Of a stretch of DNA of 64,000 nucleotides, positions 39,070 to 49,200 are shown in pieces; the first letter of the stretch is position 1; the number at the start of each line of letters is the position of its first letter. Origin of the DNA: Saprospiraceae bacterium (GTDB taxonomy: Bacteria > Bacteroidota > Bacteroidia > Chitinophagales > Saprospiraceae); NCBI GenBank assembly GCA_026993525.1, contig JALWSS010000092.1, forward strand, positions 1 to 64,000, read 5' to 3'. Made by a program: the position numbers and the translations under genes. The notes beneath the pieces were generated by a model. The model searched no databases. It saw nothing but the letters and a program-made list of their open reading frames with translations, and had not been told where the DNA came from.

Positions 39070-41430
39070 CTACTGTTTCCAAATCCTGAACTCTGTTCTC
39101 CGGTTCAGTTGGTGATCGGCTTCGGAGCAGCCGTCTTTGCAGTTGACCACGGGTTCGGTTTCACCGAGGCCTTTGGCTATCATCCGTTTTGGGGAAATGC
39201 CCTTTTGCCGGAGGTATTCCACGGCGGCCATTGCCCGCCTTTCCGAAAGGAAGAGGTTGTAGGTGGAGCTGCCCCGTTTGTCAGTGTGGGCCCGCAATTC
39301 CACCATGAGGTCGGGGTGGCGTTGGAGAAATTCGGCCAGTTCATCCAGTTCTCTTTTGCTTTCCGGGCGGTTGATTTCGGCTTTGTCGAGGTCGTAATAG
39401 ATGTTTTTCATTTCCACCACCAGCCCTTCGTTGAGCATTTCTTCCAGGGTCATTGCCGGGGATGATACATCGAGGTCTTCTTCCTCCATGCCGGCGCCTT
39501 TGGCTTCGGTGGCTTCGGGGCTGCCTTCAGAACCGGTGTTGCCGGGTGCCAGGGCCACGTCAATGGTCGGGTTTTCGGTTTGGATGTTTTCCAGTTGGGC
39601 AGGGGTGATCAGTACATTTTCAGATTTAAACTGGCGGCGGCTGCCTTGCAGCACGTAATCGCAATCAGTGGGCAGGCAGGGGAAGCTGTAAAAGCCCTTT
39701 TCATCGGCGCGGACTTCCACCATTTCACCGGAGCAGAGGTTTATCATGACCATCGCGGCATAAGGCACGGCCCTGCCGCTTCTTTTATCGGTGACACGGC
39801 CCTCCCATGCCACACAGTCGAGGGGTTGCAGGGGCAGGTACATGCCGTCCAGTTCGTTGCGGGTGGCTTCCAGGGTAGCGTTTTCATAGCCGTTTTGCGA
39901 AGCGAGGAAAACAAAGCGTTCGCTGTTGCCAAGAGCCAGTTCCACAAAGCCATTTTCGTCGGCAATGTAGCTGCTGTTGGGTGTCATGGCGCCGTTGAAG
40001 GGGTCGAGGGGGTGTTCCGAGAATTGCAGTTCACCGGTTTCGGGGTCTTTGACAGCGGTGATGGTGTATTGGTCCGTGGCGCCGGTGAACAGGCCGTCGG
40101 CGGTGTGTCTGAGCAACACCACCCGGGTTCCTGCCAGTGGTTGCCCGCTGATGGCATCCAGAACGGCTATTTTTTTCGTCGGCTGCGCCAAACGCTTCAG
40201 TGCCAGTGGATCGGCCAGGGTGAGTTCGTAAATGTCGTCTCTGCCGGGGCCTCCCTCCCGTGCTGAGGAGAAATAGCCGTGTACGCCCGAGATGTCCAGT
40301 ACCAGCCCGAAATCATCGCGGGCGCTGTTGACGGGGTGGCCGCAGTTGACGGCCTTTGCGAAGACGAGCTCACTTTGGCTCTCTGCAAAGTAGATGTCCA
40401 GGCCGCCCATGCCGCCCATGGCATCAGAGGCGAAGTAGAGGGTGCCGTCGTCGTGCAGGTAGGGGAAGAGTTCGTTGCCGGGGGTGTTCACGTTGGGGCC
40501 CAGGTTGATGGGCAGGCAGTAGTGGTCTTCCCGCCACACACAGGCGTAGAGGTCCATGCCTCCGTAGCCTCCTTCGCGGTCTGAGGCAAAGATGATGATG
40601 CGTCCGTCGGCGGAGAGAGCGGGGTGGGCGTCGTTGCAGGTTTCGTTGCCCAGTTCCAGTTCTTTGGGTTTGGTCCAGCCGGCGCCTTTGCGTTCACTGA
40701 GCAGGATGCGGAGGCCATTCTTGCGGCCTTTGCGTTTTTTGCTGTTGGCGGTGAACAGTGCCACCTGGCCGTCCCGGCTGAAGCTCACCGGCCCCTCGTG
40801 GAGTTTGGTGTCGAAGTGCGAATCAAACAGGCTGGGTGTGCCGGGTTTTCCCGTTTCGTCAAATTTTGCGAAGTAAAGGGTAGAGAAATCTTCGCCCGTC
40901 CAGCCGTCAGAAGCTGAAAGCAGGTCGGCCTGAACACCTTTGCGGGGCCTTGCGGAAGCGAAGACGAGGCCGCCTTTGTACAGCGCCGGGCTGAAGTCAA
41001 TCCATTCGCTGTTGAGCTGGTTGACGGGCTCCACCACTACCCCGGCCACTTCCCGGTCTTTTTCAGCCAGTGGCTGCCTGTAGTTGTCCGGTTGTCCGCT
41101 TTCTTTGGCGTAAAGCCGGTAGAAATCCTTTGCAGCAGCGGTGTTGCCGTTGCATTGCAGCATTTGGGCATAGTAGAGGTAGTTGAGCGGGTCTTCGGTG
41201 CTGTTGATGATCCTGGCGTACCACTTTTCGGCGTTGCGGGTATCGTGGTTGAGGCGGAAGGAGTGGGCCAGTTTTTCCATGGCCTCCAGGTCGGGTTCGC
41301 CGTTTTCGAGGTAGAGGTCAATGGCTTCGGCGTAGGCCATTTGATCGTACAGCTTGTCGGCTTGTTGGCCGAAGGCCGAAGAAAAAAGGCAAAGCAAAAC
41401 CAGGGTCAACAGTGTTGATGGGTAATTCAT
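39070..41430 (-). CDS. OmpA-family outer membrane protein with TPR and PD40 propeller
   Basis: PD40-type FASDREGGYGGMDLYAC; C-terminal OmpA VELRAHTDKRGSSTYNLFLSERRAMAAVEYL. Confidence 0.9.
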   Translation of the reverse strand: MNYPSTLLTLVLLCLFSSAFGQQADKLYDQMAYAEAIDLYLENGEPDLEAMEKLAHSFRLNHDTRNAEKWYARIINSTEDPLNYLYYAQMLQCNGNTAAAKDFYRLYAKESGQPDNYRQPLAEKDREVAGVVVEPVNQLNSEWIDFSPALYKGGLVFASARPRKGVQADLLSASDGWTGEDFSTLYFAKFDETGKPGTPSLFDSHFDTKLHEGPVSFSRDGQVALFTANSKKRKGRKNGLRILLSERKGAGWTKPKELELGNETCNDAHPALSADGRIIIFASDREGGYGGMDLYACVWREDHYCLPINLGPNVNTPGNELFPYLHDDGTLYFASDAMGGMGGLDIYFAESQSELVFAKAVNCGHPVNSARDDFGLVLDISGVHGYFSSAREGGPGRDDIYELTLADPLALKRLAQPTKKIAVLDAISGQPLAGTRVVLLRHTADGLFTGATDQYTITAVKDPETGELQFSEHPLDPFNGAMTPNSSYIADENGFVELALGNSERFVFLASQNGYENATLEATRNELDGMYLPLQPLDCVAWEGRVTDKRSGRAVPYAAMVMINLCSGEMVEVRADEKGFYSFPCLPTDCDYVLQGSRRQFKSENVLITPAQLENIQTENPTIDVALAPGNTGSEGSPEATEAKGAGMEEEDLDVSSPAMTLEEMLNEGLVVEMKNIYYDLDKAEINRPESKRELDELAEFLQRHPDLMVELRAHTDKRGSSTYNLFLSERRAMAAVEYLRQKGISPKRMIAKGLGETEPVVNCKDGCSEADHQLNRRTEFRIWKQ

Positions 41431-41666
41431 GGGAATTTTGATGTTTCGGTTCGAAAACGATGGTGCCAGCCGGCACTTCGGCAGATGGGATGCGCTGTAT
41501 TTACGGGCTTTCAGCTTTTGTGTTTCCTTCGGTAAAACAGGCTCCCTGCCATATCATTTCCGAAAATCCTTTTAGAAACTGATCAATGAACTAAATTTAC
41601 CGCCACTGCGAAGGGCGGTTGTGTTGCCTTTTTCTTTGCAAAAAATAAACCATAAAAATCTGCTAT

Positions 41667-42305
41667 ATGAAGAAGTTGATCTACACTCTGTGCATTTCAG
41701 CATTGTTTGCCGGCTTTGGATGCCAGCAGGAAGGCACCGGTTCAGCCCCTGAAGAGAGTGAAGCTGCCGGTCTTGACATGGCTTTTGCCAGGCTTTTTGA
41801 TACGGTGAATGTTGTGAAGATGCACGTGTTCAGCGCTGAAGAAAGTACCAATTATCCATACAACGGCATGGCCATCGGGGAAGATCACCTGGCCTTGCTG
41901 GCCGACGACCTGCAACCCGCAGATGGCGGCGAGGTTTATGCCTGCTACTGGCTCGAAAATGACAATTCCTACATGCTGAGAATCAAAAACGGCGAATCTG
42001 CCAGCAGCCTGGTATTGGCCCGCTACAACCCCGTGTCCGGCAAACTTGAAAAAATTGCCGACCTGGCTTCTTACACCTGTACGGAATCCCAATGCAAACA
42101 GCGCGATGCCTGGTTCATTGACCTCGACGATGACCGCGACCTGGAACTCATCACGCTGGACATGACCCTGGATGCCAATGGCAACAAGGTGGGCGAAACT
42201 TTTACCGTGATGGCCCGTGACGACAAAGGCATGTTCAGCAAGGCCGGTGAGCAACTGGCTGCCCTGGCACCCCAGGACAGGTACGTGCCTTCCAGCCACC
42301 CCTGA
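41667..42305 (+). CDS. Hypothetical lipoprotein
   Basis: MKKLIYTLCISALFAGFGCQQEG. Confidence 0.7.
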   Translation: MKKLIYTLCISALFAGFGCQQEGTGSAPEESEAAGLDMAFARLFDTVNVVKMHVFSAEESTNYPYNGMAIGEDHLALLADDLQPADGGEVYACYWLENDNSYMLRIKNGESASSLVLARYNPVSGKLEKIADLASYTCTESQCKQRDAWFIDLDDDRDLELITLDMTLDANGNKVGETFTVMARDDKGMFSKAGEQLAALAPQDRYVPSSHP

Positions 42306-42349
42306 TCGCCCGGCAACCGGGAAGGGCTGAGGATCGGAAACAAGCCAAC

Positions 42350-42450
42350 CCCAAAACCCCTCTAAACCTCCCGGGCTAGTCCCGGGATAAACCTCTCTAA
42401 ACCTCCCGTCCCGAACTTGTTCGGGACTGGAATAAACTCCCCTAAACCTC
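42350..42450. repeat. Array of aaacctctct units with cccggg..cccggg and cccga..tcggg hairpins
   Basis: Reverse-complement counterpart of the 29008-29100 block. Confidence 0.7.
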
Positions 42451-44112
42451 ATGCGTAAAAAGACCAACGACAAGCCCGCAGTAGCCTACTTCTGTATGGA
42501 GTACGGCCTGAGTTCCGATTTCAAGATCTACGCCGGTGGCCTGGGCATTTTGGCGGGCGACTACATGAAAGGCGCCAAAGACCACGATTGTCCCATCGTC
42601 GGCATTGGCATCAAATGGAAGCAGGGTTACGGCGATCAGATGATAGATAAAAAAGGCCGGCCCTTTGACGCTTACCACAACTATGTGTACGATTTTCTGA
42701 AGGAAACCGGGATCACGGTGGAAGTGGAAATCCGCGGCACCACCGTCAAATGCAAGGTTTGGCTGGTTGACTGCTTCGGCAATGCACCGCTTTACTTGCT
42801 GGATACCGACCTGCCGGAAAACGACGACCGGTGGATCACCGGCCAGCTCTACGGCTGGTTTGGGGAGGAGCGCATTGCCCAGGAGATGGTGCTGGGCATC
42901 GGTGGTGTGCGGGCCTTGCGGGCCCTGGGCATCGAGGTGGATGTGTACCATTTCAACGAAGGGCACGCACTGTTTGCAGGTTTTGAGTTGCTCAGGGAAG
43001 AGCTGAAAACCATGAACAAAAAACAAAAAAAGCCTTTTAAAACGGCCTTGCAACGGGTGCGCAGGAAGGTGGTTTTCACCACCCACACCCCGGTGGTTCA
43101 GGGCAACGAATCGCACCCCACAGCGAGGATCATGTACATGGGCGCCAACCTGGACCTTTCCCGGAAGCAACTTCGGAAATTGGGCGGCGAGCCCTTCAAC
43201 ATGACCGTGGGTGCCCTGCGCATGTCCCGCAAATCCAACGCCGTGGCCCATCTTCACAGCGAAACCGCCAACAAGATGTGGGCGCATGTGAAACGGCGCT
43301 CAGAGATCGTGGCCATCACCAACGGGGTGCACGTGCCCACCTGGGTGGACCCTGCCATTCTGAAAGCTTCCAAAAGCCGCAAAAAGAACGCCCTGTGGGA
43401 TGCGCACATGACCAACAAAAAGGCACTGGTTGACTTTGTGAAAAAACGAACACGCAAACAACTCGATCCCGATAAACTCATCATCGGTTTTGCCCGAAGG
43501 GCAGTGGCCTACAAACGTGCCGACCTCATCTTCAGAAAGCCGGAGGTCATCGGGCCCCTGCTCAATTCGCAGAAGGTGCAGATCATCTTCTCCGGAAAGT
43601 CGCACCCGCTCGATGACCAGGGAAAAGAGCTGGTGGCCAACCTGGTGGCCATGTCCAAAAAGTACCCGAAATCAGTCGTTTTCCTCGAGAACTACGACAT
43701 GACCATCGGCGCAGCCTTGACCCGGGGGGCGGATGTGTGGCTCAACAACCCGGTTCGCCCCAAAGAAGCCAGCGGCACCAGCGGCATGAAAGCCGCCATG
43801 AACGGCGTACTCAACCTCAGCACCCTGGACGGCTGGTGGCCCGAAGCCTGCCGGCACGGCATCAACGGCTGGCAGTTTGGCGATGGCTTCGAAAGTGAAA
43901 ACCAGGAAGAACAGGATACCCACGACCTGGAAGCGCTTTACAATGTGCTGCAAAAGGAAGTGTTGCCCACTTTTTACGACGATAAAGAAAAGTGGCAGGA
44001 AATGATGAAAGCCAGCATCAACACTACCCTCGAGCAATTCTCCGTTAAACGAATGCTCGATGAGTATTATGAGTTGTTGTATCAGGAATCAGGGATGAGG
44101 AATGAGGGGTGA
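42451..44112 (+). CDS. glgP: Alpha-glucan family phosphorylase
   Basis: YFCMEYGLSSDFKIYAGGLGILAGDYMKGAKD; RPKEASGTSGMKAAMNGVLNLSTLDGWW. Confidence 0.92.
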   Translation: MRKKTNDKPAVAYFCMEYGLSSDFKIYAGGLGILAGDYMKGAKDHDCPIVGIGIKWKQGYGDQMIDKKGRPFDAYHNYVYDFLKETGITVEVEIRGTTVKCKVWLVDCFGNAPLYLLDTDLPENDDRWITGQLYGWFGEERIAQEMVLGIGGVRALRALGIEVDVYHFNEGHALFAGFELLREELKTMNKKQKKPFKTALQRVRRKVVFTTHTPVVQGNESHPTARIMYMGANLDLSRKQLRKLGGEPFNMTVGALRMSRKSNAVAHLHSETANKMWAHVKRRSEIVAITNGVHVPTWVDPAILKASKSRKKNALWDAHMTNKKALVDFVKKRTRKQLDPDKLIIGFARRAVAYKRADLIFRKPEVIGPLLNSQKVQIIFSGKSHPLDDQGKELVANLVAMSKKYPKSVVFLENYDMTIGAALTRGADVWLNNPVRPKEASGTSGMKAAMNGVLNLSTLDGWWPEACRHGINGWQFGDGFESENQEEQDTHDLEALYNVLQKEVLPTFYDDKEKWQEMMKASINTTLEQFSVKRMLDEYYELLYQESGMRNEG

Positions 44113-44205
44113 GAGATGAAAGACTAACCTACAACCTACAACCCCCATAATCCTCCATAATCCTCATAATCCTCATAAACCTCATAAACCTAACATCCAA
44201 ACGTC

Positions 44206-45645
44206 ATGAACAAGCATCCCCATCTTCGCCTCAGTGCATTTCTTTTCGTCGCAATTAGCTTTCTGGTGTCCTGTGCGGTCAATCCGGTCACGGGCAAGAA
44301 AGAATTCATGCTGATGTCGCAAAATCAGGAGAAAGCCCTCGGGGCATCCTATGATCCTCAGGTCATCCAGCAGTTTGGTCTTTACGAAGATGAAAAACTG
44401 CAACAGTTCATTACCCTGCATGGAGAAGAAATGGGGCGAATCAGTCACCGGCCGGAATTGGATTACAAATTCCGCATTCTGGATTCTCCGGTGGTGAATG
44501 CCTTTGCCGTACCGGGCGGTTATGTCTATTTCACCCGGGGCATCATGGCACATTTCAACAACGAAGCGGAATTTGCCGGAGTTTTGGGACACGAGATCGG
44601 CCATGTGGCGGCCCGGCATTCTGCGAAGCAGTACAGCAACCAGGTTCTGGCGCAACTGGGTCTGGTGCTCGGCATGGTCGTGTCGGAAGAATTCCGCAAC
44701 TATTCCGACCTGGCCACAACGGGCCTCAACCTGCTCTTTCTCAGCTACAGCCGCAAACACGAAAGCCAGTCCGACAAACTGGGCGTGGAATATTCAACCG
44801 CCGTGGGTTACGATGCCCACGAAATGGCCAATTTTTTTCAAACCATCCAGCGCCTGCAGGACGAGAGTGGGGGAGGGCCCCCAACGCTGCTGAGTACCCA
44901 CCCCGATCCCGGTGACCGCTTCAACCGGGTACACCAACTGGCGGAGAAGGAACAGATGAATGTGCAAGGCAAGGACCTGAAGGTCAACCGCAACAGCTAC
45001 CTGCACATGATAGACGGCATCGTTTACGGAGAGGACCCCCGCCAGGGCTATGTGGACGGGAATGTCTTCTACCACCCGACCCTGCGTTTTCAGTTTCCCA
45101 CCCCTGCCGGCTGGCAGGTGGTGAACATGCCCTCACAGGTGCAGATCGTTCCGAAAAACGGGAAGGCAGCCATCGTGATGACCCTGGCAACCGAAAGCAG
45201 CCTGGCCGAAGCCACCAATGCCGCCGTGGCCAAAGACAGCCTCAAGGTGATCAGCCGCAGGAACACCCGCATCAATGGCAACGACGCCGTTGAACTCACC
45301 GCCGATCTCAACGAAAACGTCCGGCTGTTGATGACGCTGATCAATTACAGAGGGGTGATCTACAAATTTGCCGGACTGGCCGGAACCCCCGATTTCAATA
45401 CCTACAAACCGTATTTCACAAAGACTTTCAACGGGTTCAAATCCCTCAACGACCCTGCCCGCATCAATGTGAAACCCGAGCGCATCCGAATCAAAACCGT
45501 CCAAAAAGACCAGACCCTGGAAGAAGCCCTGCGTAGCTTCGGCATGCCCCCCGACCGCCTGCAAGAGCTGTCTATCCTCAACGGCATGCAACTCAACGAC
45601 GGCGTCAGCCGTGGCACGTTGATCAAAGTGGTTGAAAGGGAGTAG
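44206..45645 (+). CDS. M48 family lipoprotein metalloprotease
   Basis: VSCAVNPVTGKKEFMLMS; HEIGHVAARHSAKQ. Confidence 0.92.
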   Translation: MNKHPHLRLSAFLFVAISFLVSCAVNPVTGKKEFMLMSQNQEKALGASYDPQVIQQFGLYEDEKLQQFITLHGEEMGRISHRPELDYKFRILDSPVVNAFAVPGGYVYFTRGIMAHFNNEAEFAGVLGHEIGHVAARHSAKQYSNQVLAQLGLVLGMVVSEEFRNYSDLATTGLNLLFLSYSRKHESQSDKLGVEYSTAVGYDAHEMANFFQTIQRLQDESGGGPPTLLSTHPDPGDRFNRVHQLAEKEQMNVQGKDLKVNRNSYLHMIDGIVYGEDPRQGYVDGNVFYHPTLRFQFPTPAGWQVVNMPSQVQIVPKNGKAAIVMTLATESSLAEATNAAVAKDSLKVISRRNTRINGNDAVELTADLNENVRLLMTLINYRGVIYKFAGLAGTPDFNTYKPYFTKTFNGFKSLNDPARINVKPERIRIKTVQKDQTLEEALRSFGMPPDRLQELSILNGMQLNDGVSRGTLIKVVERE

Positions 45646-45750
45646 GGAGTAGGGAGTAGGGAGTAGGGAGTAGGGAGTAGGGAGTAGGGTTTAGGGAGTA
45701 GGGTTTAGGGTTTAGGGTGTAGGGTTTAGGGTGTAGGGTTTAGGGTTTGG
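45641..45750. repeat. Heptamer array (AGGGAGT)n/(AGGGTTT)n
   Basis: 7-bp units in register. Confidence 0.9.
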
Positions 45751-45861
45751 AAGCGCTACTCTGTTTGACTCTGTGTAAAAATGCTGTTGAACTCTGTGGT
45801 TTATGAGGGATTATTCCCGGGGCTTCGCCCGGGACTGCCCTGTCTGACGGCCAGGCAGGCT

Positions 45862-45988
45862 GGCGGCAGACAGGGATTATGACCCCGATGTTCATCGGGG
45901 ATGAAGGGTTAGCAGAGCCTGCTACGAGCTACGAGCTACCAGCCACGAGCTACGAGCTACAGCCTGCCCCGAGTACTCGGGGAGCTAC
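45862..45988 (+). repeat. Long dispersed palindrome/heptamer module, left arm
   Basis: ggcggcagacagggattatgaccccgatgttcatcggggatgaagggttagcagagcctgc...; inverted counterpart at 53563-53679. Confidence 0.85.
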
Positions 45989-46124
45989 GTGTCACGTGTC
46001 ACCCGTCACCCGTCACCCGTCACCCGTCACCCGTCACGTGTTACGTGTCACCCGTCACCCGTCACGTGTCACCCGTCACCCGTCACCCGTCACGAGTCAC
46101 GAGTCACCCGTCACGAGTTACGCC
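45984..46124. repeat. Heptamer array (GTCACCC/GTCACGT)n
   Basis: gtcacccgtcacccgtcaccc units. Confidence 0.92.
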
Positions 46125-46213
46125 ATTTCATAATACCTGACAAATAACCTACCTTCGACACTGGTAAGCCGGCAGGTGCCGGATTGCCTCAAAACCTGGA
46201 AAACTACATAACC

Positions 46214-49200
46214 ATGAAGTCTCATTCTTTTCCTTTCCTGATCCGTCTGTTGGCGGTTTTCTTCGCAATTGCAATACTGGCCCCTTCTTGTTCTGACAAG
46301 CCCACTTATGTCAAGGCCGATGAAGTGCCCGAGGAGGTTGTACCTTATGTGCATGGATTCACCAGTGGGGTCATTTCATTTCGAGACCCTGTACGGGTGC
46401 GTTTTACCGGTTCGGCCGTTTCCGAAGATGAAGTTGGGCAGGATGCCAGTGGCATTCTCGAGTTTTCACCGAAGGCCAAAGGGCATGCCTGGTGGGAAGA
46501 TCAGGCCACCCTGCGTTTTGATCCCGATCCCGAATGGAAGGCGGGTCAAGGGTACATCGCAACCGTCCACCTGGATGAGGTGTACGACAACCTTCCGGAA
46601 AATGCGGCTTCTTTCGAGTTTGATTTTCTGGTCAATGAACACAAGTTTTTGGTGGACATATTCGGGCTGGAAATTCCCGAAGGTGAAAACCTGGCCTTCG
46701 TGAGGGGCATGCTGATCACCGACAGGGGCCTGGCCTCCGAGAATGTGGAAAAGGCCCTTCAGGCTTATGACAACGGGCAAGCCCTGGAAGTGGCCTGGGA
46801 CCATCACGAAGACGGCACCCACCAGTTCGTGGTGCAGAACGTTGCCCTTCGGGAAACGGCCGGCAAGGTAGAATTGAAGTGGGAGGGGGAGCCACTGAAC
46901 ATCAGGGCCAATGGACAGGCCGAAGTGGAAGTGCCGGCCCTGAACGACTTCAGTGTACTCTCGGTTCACCTGAACGAATCGGGGCAGCGCGCCCTGACCG
47001 TGTATTTTTCCAAACCATTGCGCAGCGACCAAAACCTCAACGGCCTGGTGGCCCTTCAGCAAGCCGGCCAGGACAACATCTACGACCTGCAAAGCGAAAT
47101 TGCCGACAACAAACTGACGGTGTATCCGCCCTCCTGGCTCCGGGGCCAATTCAGTGTGGTGCTGTTTCCCGGTATTCAAAGCGCTGATGGAAAAGAACTG
47201 GACCGGCCCACCACCTGGGAGGTGGAACTGAAAGCGCCACCTCCCGCAGTGCGGCTGGTGGGCAATGGCGCCATTCTGCCGGGTTCCGATGAAGGTTTGT
47301 TGTTGCCTTTTGAGGCCGTGAGCTTGCAGGCGGTGGAAGTGGAAGTGTTCAAGATATTCGACAACAACGTGATGCAGTTCCTGCAGGATGCTACCCTTGG
47401 CGACATCTCCGGCAGCTACGAGTTGCGCCGGGTGGGCCGGGTGGTGAGCCAGCAGATGGTACCGCTACGGGGCCTCGATGCAGATGCCGACCCTTACGAG
47501 TGGAATCGCTATGCGCTGGACCTCAGCAAACTGTTCACCGCTGACCCCAACGCCATTTACCAGGTGCGCATCGGCTTCAGGCCCTCGTATTCCCTGTATC
47601 CCTGCGCCGGCAACGAAGATGAAGAACAACCCCTGCGCACGGCAGCCGTGAGCAACAGTGGAGGAGAGATCAACAGCATCTGGGACAATTATTACGGCGT
47701 GCAAGGGTATTACGACGGCTTCAAATGGAGCCACCGGGAAAACCCCTGTTATCCGGCGTATTACAACCGCGAAAATTTTGCTGCTACCAACGTAATGGCC
47801 ACCAACATCGGCCTGACGGCCAAAGCCGGTGCGCCCGGTCAGGGTGGGCAGGTGCAAATGTTCGTAGCCGCAGCTGACCTGCGCACGGCCAAAGCCCTGG
47901 GGGAGGTAGAGTTGGAGTTTTACGACTACCAGAAACAACTCCTCGCTTCCGCAAAAACCGATGGCGATGGACTGGCGGAGATCACCCTGCCGAAACAACC
48001 CTGGTTCCTCGTTGCGAAGAAAGAAAATGAGGTGACGGTGATGCGCCTGGGCGATGGTGATGCCCTGTCGCTGAGCCGCTTCAACGTAAACGGAACCGTG
48101 GTGCAAAAAGGCCTCAAAGGCTTCATCTACGGTGAAAGAGGCGTGTGGCGCCCCGGTGATGAGATGTTCCTCAACTTCATACTGGACGACCCCGGCGAAA
48201 GCCTGCCGGACAACTACCCGGTGGCTTTTGAATTGTACGATGCCCGCGGACAAATGCAGTACAGCACCGTTGTCACCACCAATGTTCAGAACATTTACCC
48301 CATCCATGTAAAAACAGGCCCTGCTTCGCCTACCGGCAACTGGCGGGCTGTGGTGAAAGCCGGCGGAGCGGTCTTCGAAAAAACCCTCAAAGTGGAAACG
48401 GTGAAACCCAACCGCCTGAAACTGGACCTGAAGTTCGCCGGTGGCAAAGAGGTGCTGAGTGTTCAGGATGAACCCGTGTTCGTGAATTTGACCGTAAGCT
48501 GGCTGCACGGGGCTCCGGGTGCCAACCTGCGGGCAGTGGTGGAAGCACAACTCCAACCGGTGGAAACAAAGTTTGACAATTTTGGAGATTTTAAATTTGA
48601 CGACCCCGCCCGGGAGCTGTACAGCGAGCCGGTCGTGATCTTTGACAACCAGGTGAACAAGGATGGCAAAGCCTCTTTTGCCGCCCGGCTGTACAACAAA
48701 GAGAACCTCGCCCCCGGCAAGCTGGTGGCCCGCATTTCTGCCCGGGCTTTTGAAAGGAGCGGGGATTTCAGCATCTACAACACCCGCCTCGATTACCATC
48801 CCTATACGGGCTATGCAGGTGTGGCCATTCCTGAAAACAAGTGGGGTGAAAAACGCCTCGATATTGGCAAAGAGAAAGCCATCCGCTTTGCTGCCGTAGG
48901 CAGCGACGGAAAACCGGTAAGCGGCCGGAAACTGAACATCGGCCTTTACAAGGTTAAATGGCGCTGGTGGTGGGAACGGGATCGCAGAAGTTTCTCCAAT
49001 TTCAGCAGCGCCAATCATTACAACGCCCTGGAAAAGACCACCGTCACCACCGATTCGAAAGGCCAGGCCGTGTGGAATGCCAAAGTGGATGCCTGGGGGC
49101 GCTACCTGGTGCGTGTTTGCGACGAAGAAACAGGCCATTGCAGCGGTGATTTCTTTTACGCCGGCTACCCCTGGTACGACGCCGGCTCCAACCTGCTGGC

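Noticed and set aside
45984-46124. CRISPR-like or coding repeat (gtcaccc)n
   Set aside because: Simple heptamer array without spacers; the ORF through it is low-complexity.
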